From: Sipunculus nudus
Taxonomy: Eukaryota; Annelida; Sipuncula; Golfingiida; Sipunculidae
DNA: 64,000 nt
Assembly: GCA_026874595.1 (NCBI GenBank)
Contig: CM049320.1
Location: 5,211,464 to 5,275,463, forward strand
Reading direction: 5' to 3'
The notes under the pieces were generated by a model. The model worked only from the letters and a program-made list of their open reading frames with translations, was not told the origin of the DNA and made no database searches. Positions 1 through 9,789 of this stretch are shown piece after piece. A program made the position numbers and the translations under genes. Each line of letters begins with the position of its first letter. The stretch's first letter is position 1.

Positions 1-936
1 TTCAAAAACACTAACATTCCATACAAACTTTTGTTTTTTTCTTTAACAAATAAGTCAAAGGTTCAGCTACAGCAGAAACATTTGGACAAAACCTCCTGTA
101 GTATCCAACTATACCAAGAAAACTCATTATTTGCTTTTTGTTTTCTGGTCTAGGAAATACAGAAATCGCACTTATTTTAGCATCAACAGGTTTTGCCTGA
201 CCCTGCACTAAAATATGACCCAGAAAATGTTACTTGCGCATGACAAAACTCAGTTTTGACTAAATTGACGGTCAGACGTGCTTCGCTCAGTCTTTCGAAG
301 AGGTAGCGAAAAATTAGTAGATGTTTCTCCCAGGTGTCGCTGTACACGATGAGGTCATCAATATATGCGTCGCAGCCCTGAATGCCCTTGACAACCATAT
401 AAATGAGTCACTGGAACGTGGCTTGCGAGTTCTTCATGCCAATTGGCATAACTGTATAGTGGTACAGGCCTTACGGCGTCACAAATCCGGACACTTATTT
501 CACTTGTTCTGTCAGCGGAACTTACCAGAATCCTTTTAACAAATCAAACTTGGAGCCACCGACTCGATCAATAGAATAATTGATCCTCGGAATTGGGAAC
601 GTATCATTCTTGGTGACAGAGTTCATTTTTCGGTAACTTCCATCAGGTTTTGGCACAAGAATACATGGTGAACTCCAGTTCTGTTACTCGGTTCAGTAGA
701 ATCATTGACCAGCAAATATTGAATATCACCTTGAAGATACTTTTGCTTTTCTGGATTCAATCTATAAGGATGCTGGTTGACTGCACTTGCCTCGCCAACA
801 CCGACGTCATGGCATAAAATGTTAGTTCGCGTTGGAATGTCACTAAACAAATGTTCATAATTCCGCAGCAGGTTTTTGAGGTGTTGTTGTTGTTTTTGTG
901 CGGTAATGTGTGACAGTTTGGCATCTGGTTTGTTAA
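1..936 (-). pseudogene. Gmr1-type Ty3/Gypsy reverse transcriptase, decayed, cut by window edge
   Basis: Read on the minus strand, the pieces follow the order of a Ty3/Gypsy RT. First comes a linker with the LFSDIPTRTN-like motif (about 830-855), then QHPYRLNPEKQKYL (about 740-780), then the catalytic box AYIDDLIVYSD (YIDD at 354-365). Last is the connection to RNase H, with FLGIVGYYRRFCPNVS near 80-130. The frame changes at least near 670-690 and 215-235, and in-frame stops occur, so no active enzyme is encoded. RNase H would lie beyond the left edge. The YxDD box and the FLG.xGYYRRF motif are established Ty3/Gypsy hallmarks. Assignment to the Gmr1 type rests on integrase lying upstream of this RT in the same coding direction (2734-3990). 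Confidence 0.85.
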
Positions 937-2733
937 GGTAGCAGGACTGGTCAAAATCCTAAAAATTGGTGTTTTTCAATAAAAGGTATACGTAATATTG
1001 AATACAGGGCCGATCTAATGCACCTGAACCCATTTTGGGTCGCCGGTTACATTTTGTGGATAAATGGTTATTTCTATTCAGTAAACACCCAGTTGTGTTG
1101 ACAGGGTGTTTGTAAACTAACTCCAGCCCTGCCACAGGCCTGTCAATCACTCTGCCCCCAGCCCTCACCTGGATCATTCAGCCAATCGCGAGGTGCAAGT
1201 GTTTAATTAATGTATGGGCCAATTACCTCCGTGCACGAGGTGGCAAGAACTGACGGTCGACGTTTGATAGCCCAATCTAATTAGCTGAGCATACAACTGA
1301 TAAGCGTTGGAGAGCAACCCTAACTCTAGCCAATTAGTGTGCAAACAAACCCGTCATTGTGAATGATCTGTTAGTGTCATTGGCCTGTTTTTTTTTCGGG
1401 AATGTTAAGCGGAAACACAAATTATCACTTGACATCATGTTATTTCTGCTAAATCCTGAGCCTTTCGACAGATACGTAAAATTACTTTATAATAAGCTGC
1501 TTCATATCCCAACAATAACGTATATGATATTCATACTGTCAACACCGCAACAAATAAATATTACGCCAATACCAGACGAAACTACGATGGGCCGACGAGG
1601 CAAATCCCGAATGCCATTTGAAAAACTGCAGCAGTTGAATGATATCGAGAAGTCTCAGCGGGCTTTCGACTTTGACAGTGTTATCAACTAACAGCCGCTG
1701 TTGTAACAACATACTATTTCATTTAGATCCACCTTCGGATATGTGCATTCAACAAGAAAGATCTAGTCACTAATAACTAATGGACACTAATTACTATACA
1801 AACAGTTATCACGAGGTCAGTTATCACTAGGTTGATTGTTTAATTTGTTGCCATTTATAGATTCCATGTAAATAAACCTTCTTATAAGATAATCGGGCTC
1901 CTTCTGTGACTTGAATGTGTGTGCATGATGTATGAATGTTACAAACCATCGTCTTCCTATTCAGCCCTCCAATAAACAATAAGTCCAGATTTCACATATG
2001 ACTAGTATGTGTATGCGAGATTTGTATGATTGTTATAAACTCGTCTCTATTGTCAACTCCCAAATACCTATAATGTATGTAAAACGTGAAAAGTAAATCA
2101 ATCTTCGTTCTCCTTGAATGGCCATAGATCCCGCTCCCCTTGTTCCTGTGTAAACACGCGGTTACCTATTAGGCCCAGCTATGCACCTGTTCAGCCGCGG
2201 GTCCCGGTTGTCGGGTGCTCAGCCCACCTTGGCACTCGGCCAAATCTGTAAGCTCCGCCTACTGAAGTCCATGCACGTGCTGTTTGACAAGTCGCTGGTG
2301 TGACAGGTCAAACTTTTATCGTTTTAATACGTTTTTAAAGCAAAATAGTCAATTAATCCATGTTATTATAGCATGGTTTGATAAGAACCACCGTCTTGAC
2401 CAAATTCAAGTAATTTTTAAACTTAAGTCACTAAACAAAAATCGCCCGTGGGTTATTATCTAAATTCTCGATTTATTTAAGAAGATTTTCTGTATTTGCT
2501 TTAGTTGTGCTGGAATAAACTTTTTTTTGTTAAATATTAAAATTTAATTAAAATTCTTACAAATTCAAACCTGTTTCTCAGAAACAAAGTTTATTATCAC
2601 CAAACTATAGACAATTTTCTTAGCTTTCAGAAAATGTTTTCTTTAGGGGGTATTAAAGCATTAGATTGTTCAATGCAAAGGAAAAACTGAAACAGAGTCA
2701 GGTCAGGTGGAGGGACCAGTCCTGCCACCTTAA
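933..2733. mobile_element. 1.79-kb DNA transposon-like insert with TTAA target duplication
   Basis: The insert (937-2729) is bounded by TTAA at 933-936 and at 2730-2733. Its ends are inverted repeats: GGTAGCAGGACTGGTC (937-952) and, on the opposite strand, GGTGGCAGGACTGGTC (2714-2729), 15 of 16 bases alike. The flanking retrotransposon reading frames (integrase side at 2734 and RT side at 932) continue in the same frame if one TTAA copy is counted. That marks a clean insertion into the integrase-RT linker. A TTAA duplication is typical of piggyBac and also of Sola3. I recognise no transposase in the open frames inside (for example 1359-1691 plus, 959-1177 minus), so it is probably non-autonomous. 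The interior around 2110-2290 is relatively GC-rich. Confidence 0.75.
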
Positions 2734-3995
2734 GCACGTCTGAGTATTTTAGTTGTACTGTTCCACACTGAATGTCTACATTACACTTTCAATCAGTATC
2801 TACTAAAAATGGGTCAGGGTCAGTTTTTCAACAATTAACAGCAGTAACATTATGTACAACATCTGATGTGCTATTTCTGTCATTAATGTTTCAACATGTC
2901 AACATGGCACAGTTGTTTTTTCTTACCCCTATCTGGTGTTAACAGTATGTAATTTAAATCACTGACTTTCTTGTTCACAATAAAAAGACCAAAATACATA
3001 GCTTGCAGAGGTCTGCCAGGGATGGGTAGTAAGGCAAGGACCTTTTCACCACGCTCAAACGTCCTACTTACAGTGTGCTTGTCATACTTTGTATTCATTT
3101 TACTTTGTGCAGATTTTAGAAAAGAATTCGCAATCTCACATGCATTGTGTAGTTTAGTGCGAAAGTCTGAGACATACTGTGATAAACTGAGAGAATCAGG
3201 ATTTTCACACAAGAGTTTTTCTTTAAGCAGTTTTAATGACCGCGAACTAGTTCAAAGGGACTCCCGAAGACTCCCGAAAGAATTCTCTGACAGCAAACAG
3301 CAATAGGTGGATTCTTTCATCCCATTCTTTCTGTGTGTCATAGCAATAGGTCGTTATCATGTTTGTTTAATGTCTGGTGAAAACGCTCGAGGGCGCCCTG
3401 ACTCTGAGGATGGTATGGCGAAGAGCTGTACTGTTTTATACCTAGATCAAGCATGTTTTCTGGAATAAGCCAGACATTAAATTAGACCCTTGGTCAGACT
3501 GGACGGATTTTGGTACTCCAAAAGTTGTAAAAAATATGGTTAGAGCCTTGACAACACTTTTGGCATTAATTTTGCGCAATTGTATTGCCTCAGTGAACCT
3601 GGAAGATGCGCAAATAATTGTCAGCAAGTATTCATGTCCAGATTTTGTTTTGGGCAGTGGTCCAACACAGTCAACAATAATCCATCCTACAAAATGGTTC
3701 CTCGAAAGCAGGAGTAGGCCTAAGTGGGGCAATAGGATGATTCTGATTGGGCTTGCCTACCATCTGGCATGTATAGCATGATTTGCAACATTGTACAACA
3801 TCTGTTCTGAGGTTAGGCTAATAGAAGTGTGTACTAACTTTCTGATAAGTTTTATTTATACCTAAATGGCTAGACAAAGGAGCCTCATGTACCATGCTTA
3901 GAATATCACTGCGATAACTTTTGGGCACTACAATTTGATGTTTGATGGCCCACTCATCATCAGCGCATCAGTCGCCTTTTACGTATAAGCACTCC
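2734..3995 (-). pseudogene. Gmr1-type Ty3/Gypsy integrase, decayed
   Basis: In minus-strand order, a zinc-binding segment ending in CKSCYTCQMVGKPNQN (about 3735-3795) is followed by the catalytic core. The core carries the first Asp in IIVDCVGPLPKTKSG (about 3645-3685), the second Asp in VQSDQGSN (about 3480), and the Glu in QSQGALERFHQ (about 3385-3410), which is the DDE triad. A C-terminal GPY/F-like segment with YFGLFIVNKKVSDLNY lies at 2940-3010, ending in QLCHVDMLKH near 2885. The frame breaks near 3440 and within 3230-3360. The coding direction continues into the RT half after the TTAA insert. The element therefore runs protease, integrase, RT, unlike ordinary Gypsy elements where integrase comes last. 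Confidence 0.85.
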
Positions 3996-4044
3996 ATTTT
4001 AACATAGAAACAAACTGTGTTCCCTGACAGTTCATCCTTAGAAA

Positions 4045-5060
4045 CTACCCTGAGAAACAAACATGAAATATCAGGGTTTTGCGATAAGTTCTGACCTTGA
4101 AAATGCTGCATCCTGCATCCTGTACGGGCGAGTCGTTATACGAGTCACTAGTGACTCCCAGAGTGTTATTATCTGGACCATTATCCTCATGTGTGTTTTT
4201 CTTGGCCATATATCTAGTTACAGCACATGAAGGATACAAACCAGGAATTTCCTGATTTTCAGGATCAGTGTACCGATCAAGTGACGGCTCTTCTGTCACT
4301 ATTGATCCAGGCTTTACTTTTTCACCTGCAATATCATTGCCTAGTAGCAATTCCCTTAAAGGGTAAAGTAGTTCTTATGCCCACAGTAATATTCCCAGAA
4401 ATTAAATCCGACATTAGATGTACACTGTTAAGCTGAAATGAAGTGTGCTTGTCTGAAAACATACCATGAACAAGTGTATATGCACCAGTAAAAGACCTAT
4501 TAGAAAATGGCAAAGTGTTTGCTAACATGAGAGTCCCTCAAAATTCTAATAGGGGTAGCATCTGAAAAATCATTTGAAAGTGATACAAAACCATCATGTA
4601 TGAGTGGCTGAAATAACTCCATTTCAGAGTCAGGAGAGGAATCTACTACTTCAGTTTCATCAAACAAAAAACTGACACAGACAGTGTCAGTAATAAACTC
4701 TTTTTCAGAGTCACTAAAGGAATCTACATCCTTATTACAATCAAACTCCTCACGAGGGTCAACTAAGGAATTTTCCTCAGCAGAAACAAACTTCTGTTTG
4801 TCATAAGAAGACCTAGCCTCATTTGAAATACTCTTGCAAGAGTCATAAAAGGACTTAGCCTTATTTGGTGGATACTCCTCGCAGGAGTCTTGAAAGGACC
4901 TAGCCGTTTTAAATTCCTCGCAGGAATCAAATGAGGTTTTTACCCCGCAAGCTACGGATTCTTCTTTGTAGTCAGACGGCACGTGGGCCTCCGTAGCGTC
5001 AATCCCTTTTTTAGAGTCAAGAAAGGAGTTGAACCCCTTGTTTACATTAAAGGACCTGGC
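4045..5060 (-). pseudogene. Retrotransposon protease remains and gag-pro linker
   Basis: The segment LLGNDIAGEKV (about 4315-4350) resembles the end of Gypsy-type aspartic proteases. Upstream, LPFSNRSFTGAYTLVHG (about 4455-4515) would be the middle of the domain, in another frame. Near 4535-4550 the expected D-T-G active site reads D-S-H and is followed by a frame change, so the catalytic site looks lost. The stretch 4560-4980 encodes an acidic, Ser/Asp/Glu-rich linker with repeated DSC or DSE motifs. Assignment of the protease is by position and resemblance; I saw no intact catalytic triplet. Confidence 0.6.
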
Positions 5061-5099
5061 TCTTGTACTATGCTATGCAAAGATTTTGAAACAAAACCA

Positions 5100-6115
5100 G
5101 AAGGTTTGCTCTTTGGTTCAATTGCAGTCAGATATTAGATGACCTTCCTTTTTGCAGTAATTACATATTATATGCAAATGACTGGCCTTGGTTGGATTCA
5201 GACACAGTTATACGTGGACTGAGGTGTAGTAATGGACTTTGCTGAACTATAAGGACTACTAGTACCGGGTGACTGCGCCTTAATCTTCTTTTGAACACAC
5301 TGATTTACATTCTTGTTTGTGAATGATTGGTTTGATTTGCTAGTAAAGGACATTCTGTGTTAATGAATAATCATTACCTAATTGAGCAGCAATGTCAAGT
5401 GTTTCATGACTATTCTCATAAAAATGTTTTAACATCTGCGTTAATGCAGCGCTTAAATTCTGCAGGCAAAATCAACTGGCGCAAATTATCGTAATCTTTC
5501 ATTACATTTTTAGAACTACTCCAGCAATGAAACGATTTCTCTTTTATCCTAGCAAATTCTACATAGGTCTGTTCTTTTCGCTTTTCCCAATTTCTGAATT
5601 TCTGGCGGTAAGCCTCCGGAACTTACTCATAACCTTTTTAGGATTAACTGTTAACCTGGTCATAGGCAGCAGTGGCTTCTACTGAAAGCTGTGTATAAAT
5701 TTCTCTGACCTTGCCAGTCAATACACTTTGTAATAGCATTGTCCAATTTTCCTTAGGCCATTTTAAATTTTCAGCTACCTTCTCAAAGTATAAGAAATAT
5801 TTATCAACCTCTTTTTCTTGAAAAGGTGGCATAAGTCTCATGTGTTTAGTAACATCAAAACTGTGAGTTGGGGCAGCACTTTGACTATGTTTTAGTTTAA
5901 GTCTTTCTAACTCCAGTCGTTTTAACTCAATTTCTTTTTTTTTCTAGTCTTGCTCTTTCTATTTGTTTTTGTTTTTCTAAATTACACTCTTCTCTTTGTT
6001 TTTCTTGTTCTAATTCTAACTGTCTTAATGCTAGCTCATGTTGCATTTCTAACTTTTTAAATTCTAACTGAATAGCAAGGCTGTCATTTTTGGATGTTTC
6101 TTATAAATAATGTAT
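5100..6115 (-). pseudogene. Retrotransposon gag with CCHC zinc knuckle, decayed
   Basis: On the minus strand the N-terminal part (about 5880-6070) encodes a Lys/Glu/Gln/Leu-rich coiled coil with the heptad look of LEQEKQREECNLEKQ. It is followed by a gag core with PPFQEKEVDKYFLYFEKVA and NWTMLLQSVLTGKVREIY (5644-5841). Near 5130-5175 lies CNYCKKEGHLISDC, a C-x2-C-x4-H-x4-C nucleocapsid knuckle. Frameshifts occur in the poly-A run near 5938-5945 and after 5644, so the protein is broken. Gag would package element RNA in cytoplasmic particles. It sits directly upstream of the protease remains in the same direction. Confidence 0.8.
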
Positions 6116-6155
6116 TATAAACAATGTGTCTAATAAATTTTCAAAACTATTAAGC

Positions 6156-6173
6156 CTCCCGGACGAGCCCACA
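6156..6173 (-). other. Primer binding site-like sequence of the Gypsy element
   Basis: The minus strand reads TGTGGGCTCGTCCGGGAG, which matches the tRNA-Pro type primer binding site at 16 of 18 positions. It lies about 40-60 bp upstream of gag, where a PBS is expected. It implies that the LTR of the element begins just beyond 6173. Confidence 0.55.
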
Positions 6174-6450
6174 ATTTTATATTACGGAACCTTATGTCAA
6201 CAGATCACGTATATATATAGGGGGGGGGGGGGGCTTTTGGCAGTCTTATATTCAAGGTAGGGGTAAGGGGTTTAGTCCTAGGGGACTTCCAAACAGGGGT
6301 GCTTTGACCAGGAAGGCTTTTGCCCTACACTTCCATCCATCCTGGGCCTTCGGTTGCCACCCCGTCTTTGTAATTTCATTTTTGTGCTTATTTCCGGAGT
6401 TTCACCCTGAAGAAAACACTGTGTTCTCTGCCTAGCCACTTTGCTTTTGC
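6174..6450 (-). mobile_element. Probable LTR/U5-side remnant with poly-G tract
   Basis: This stretch is where the 5' LTR of the minus-strand element should be. It holds a 14-base G run on the plus strand at about 6221-6234 and moderately GC-rich sequence to about 6420. I cannot fix the far LTR end, and no second LTR copy is in the window for comparison. Confidence 0.35.
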
Positions 6451-7600
6451 ATAATTATAACATAACTAGCTCAAATCATGATAGGGATGTGGCAGGTACT
6501 TTCTTTATGTCTTAAAATGTGTGTATTATTGTACCAAATTATTAATTTAGGTTGATTAATGTTTTGTTTGATGCCTCGTCTAAGCTTGAATTTCGCCCAA
6601 ATAGCTTTATCAAGCTGAATACAACTGGACTTTCGAAATTCCTCTCTTGTTGCGAATTGATATAAAACTCCCCTTGTTGTAACTAAGGTGTGTTTAGGCT
6701 TAGTAAATTAAATGTAACAGCTATCCTTTGAAAACTACAAAGCGATACGTAAACTACAACATGTTTTAATATGAATGGAAACTATCACCTATGTATAACC
6801 ATTAATTGTATAAGAGATTATAAACATAAAAAATAAGATATACGCTTAACCATGTAAAGGAAATATGTATACAGTTTGCTTTCTTATGGATATACATTAT
6901 ATGTATATAAAAAACTGAAGACGGATCAGTGCAATCAAACGCTGTATCATGCCACGCCGTATATATGTTTTACATGGGAAGTAATCAAGAGAACATAACA
7001 CATGTAGAACAAATCGTTTCGTTTTAACCATTCAAGCACACAAACGTACTCTCACATTTTTGCAGCAGATTTCATTGTAAGGCGCAGTTTTTGAGCATAG
7101 TCGGTACATATATATTAAAATATTTGGAGCAGAACCAACATATACTTATGTATTAATAATATTTGCATACATATGCATTAATACTATTTAATATTTGTAG
7201 CATTGCCAATATTTACAATATAAACATTATATATATTAATATATATACATATATATGTATTTATATATATAAATTAATTATTCTACATTCCTTTCATATA
7301 TTGACTTTCAAAGAAAGCAGATGTATGGAATAATCAACTCCTTATAAACGTGAAAAGGAAAATACTTCACCTGCTGAGCTACCTACTCCTGTTTTCATCA
7401 AGTCTGACTGATACCAAATGACATTCAAATGTGGCTAATACACAGCGAGGTTTTATGTCATGTGGTATTTACTCTAAGTATGTTTGCAAACAATCAACAC
7501 AATATACTCCTAATTAAGAATCTGGGCTTTAAACAGAAATTGTTGTCTTCCGTTGTCTGGTCAAAGGCGATGAAAATAACCGAATAATGGCAAGCACCAC
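6450..7600. other. AT-rich noncoding stretch
   Basis: Strongly AT-rich, with short TA-rich runs around 7200-7270 and no supported gene on either strand. It separates the retrotransposon from the first CD225-linked minisatellite. A 15-base C run at 7603-7617 marks its right border. Confidence 0.6.
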
Positions 7601-7620
7601 CTCCCCCCCCCCCCCCCGGG

Positions 7621-8140
7621 TAGGCTGTGTGACAGGGAACCCGTAATGAAAGACAATGGTGAATGGCTGTGTGTAAGGGAACCCGTGTTGGATGATAATT
7701 GTGTAGGGCAGTACGCCAGGACACCTGTTCCGGAAGACACTACTTTAGGGCTGTGCGGCAGGGTACCAGTGCTAGATGACACAGATGTAGCGCTATGTGA
7801 GAGGTTACCTGTGCTGGTATACACTGGTTTAGGGCTGTGTGACAGGATAAGCGTGCTGGATGACAATTGTTTAGGGCTGAGTGACAGGAAATCCGTGCTA
7901 GGTGACACTAGGGCTCTGTAACAATGAATATCTGTTGGGTAACACATGTAAAAGGCAATGTGACAGGGAACCCGCGTTGAATGACACTGGTGTAGGGCTG
8001 TGTGACATGGATCACGTGTTGTGTGACACTGATGAATGGCTCTGTGACAGGGAACCCGTGTTGGGTGACACTGGTGAGGGGCTTTGTGACAAGTAACCCT
8101 CTCTGAGTGACCCTGGAGTACGGCAGTGTGAGAGAGCTAA
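7621..8140. repeat. 42-bp minisatellite, array 1 (about 12 units)
   Basis: Units of about 42 bp follow the pattern GGGCTGTGTGACAGG, then an ACCCGTGTTGG-like part, then TGACACTGGTGTA. The 42-bp period equals 14 codons, so frames stay open on both strands (7646-7921 plus; 7561-7947 minus) without implying protein. The array lies about 215 bp beyond the 3' end of CD225 locus A, the placement seen at most other loci of the family. Confidence 0.85.
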
Positions 8141-8353
8141 CGTGCTGCTATATATACTATAATGTTTCTATATCCGAGTCTATACATGTTAACTCAGGTC
8201 CCGACTTAATATTCGCGTGACAAATTTGAAGTTAGGGAACTTAAATTCTCCTATCATTACAGAAGGAAGATTTATTACAGCAAATGAAATAGATGCCACT
8301 TTAGCACCACCTTCCTTTTCTGATTCTCAATTTTCTATTGGCAGCATGGGGCT

Positions 8354-9104
8354 TCAAATGATGGCGCACAGGGGCCCAATTCGTTCTCGAGTCTGAATTG
8401 AAAAAAAAGCTCTACGAACTAAGACAATAATGTACACGACAGATGTCATAATGCCGAGCACGTAAAACACCATGGCTTTCCGAAAATCTATTCTATCAGC
8501 GCTCTGCTTAGACATCATAGAGTAGCCCAAGGAAATCGCACCTGCCAATTAAAATGTACAGTGTCACTATTCAGTTAGTTATTTTTCCTTTCACAAGTAC
8601 GCGCCGACGCACACGCATAAATTTTACACCTTTCACAGTAACATTGATAATAAATTATGTAAATCACAGCTGTATATGAGGTCACAGTTTCAATGTGTTG
8701 TATTTGTATTTTCGTATGAGCCGACATTACAGGGATCAGGTGGTGGTGAAGACTGAATGGTATTGAAATATGAAATTATATCTTGAATATAGTTGGTGTT
8801 CTCTTTGCTTCCTGGGGTTAATATACACTGCGCTTTATAATTTCACATTATTTCTCTAATAAGTTGAAACAAATAAATAGACTAATGTTACATATATAAA
8901 AACCCATCACAAGGTATGTTGCAACATAGGATTGTAAAGATGGAACATATCAGGTAGTCCTCTGGTCTAGCATCCCATTGAAAAAGTTCTCTCATAACAA
9001 CCCCATCCTGACCTCTTTGATTGGAGACGACAACTGGTTGCTGGGCATCAGTTTTCTTGTAATGAAGGTCATTCTCCATTGTATCCGAGGGGTTGTATTC
9101 AACA
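8354..9104 (-). pseudogene. CD225/dispanin (IFITM-like) locus A, exons 2-3, possibly nonfunctional
   Basis: Exon 3 (8354-8541, after acceptor GGCAG) encodes AISLGYSMMSKQSAD and a second membrane segment YVLGIMTSVVYIIVLV. Exon 2 (8911-9104) encodes VEYNPSD, KKTDAQQPVVVS and the first CD225 helix DYLICSIFTILCCNIPC. The usual donor, G|GT after the PC codons, here reads G|AT. A GT three bases earlier would keep the frame and drop a single Gly. Exon 3 lacks about seven residues present in locus B between the two hydrophobic segments and runs past the family stop codon. I see no counterpart of coding exon 1 upstream, although an ATG inside exon 2 (9079) is in frame. CD225 proteins are small membrane proteins; vertebrate IFITMs restrict virus entry, but the role of this copy is unknown. 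Confidence 0.7.
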
Positions 9105-9174
9105 CTGCACGAAACAAGAATATATACTTATAAAGAATATTGAGGCTATGAAACGGTATTCAATACTTTATTAA

Positions 9175-9770
9175 TGTTGGGCTAAAATCACTCATATCTC
9201 CGCAGTGTCTTGACTAATTCACCTAAAATTTGGCATGCGCCTACATCCTGGTTAGCTTTCCTGATTTTATGACAGGTGGCGCCACCTACATTTCCGTTCA
9301 CGCTGCAAACACATGCAAAACTGGTGGCGACACCTGCAACCATTTTTGCACAGCGTCCGTCTATTTGTCTGCCGTAGGATAAAATCACTCATAACTTGGC
9401 AGTGGTTTGACATATCTGCCTAAAATTTTGCAGGTATATACATCCTGGACAGCTTTCTTGATTTTATGACAGGTGGCGCCACCTACATTCTAGTTTACGC
9501 TGCAGACATCCAATCTCATATCTCGGGAACCGTTTGACCGATTGGGCCAACATTTTGCATGTGTATAGATCTCACATAACTCTTTTTCATATACAAAACT
9601 GGAGGGGGCTGCACAGCATTCGTTAATTTGTCTGCCGTGGGCTAAAATCGCTCATAGCTCAGTAGTGGTTTGACTTATCTGCCTAAAATTTTGCAGGTTA
9701 TACATCTCGGTTAGCTTTCTCGATTTGTCTGGAAAGTGACGGCACCTACATGCACAATTCGGCTGTAGAC
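9175..9770. repeat. Degenerate tandem repeat, about 200-260 bp, three copies
   Basis: Three successive copies begin with versions of CTAAAATCACTCATA, near 9182, 9380 and 9641. They share TTTGACTTATCTGCCTAAAA, TTGCAGG, and the GGTGGCGCCACCTACAT box (9276-9292 and 9472-9488; diverged in the third copy). The array occupies the region upstream of locus A exon 2, where coding exon 1 would be expected. Confidence 0.7.
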
Positions 9771-9789
9771 ATCCATGCTAATATGCAAC

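Noticed and set aside
1359-1691. Transposase in the TTAA element
   Set aside because: The 110-residue frame has no transposase motif I can identify.
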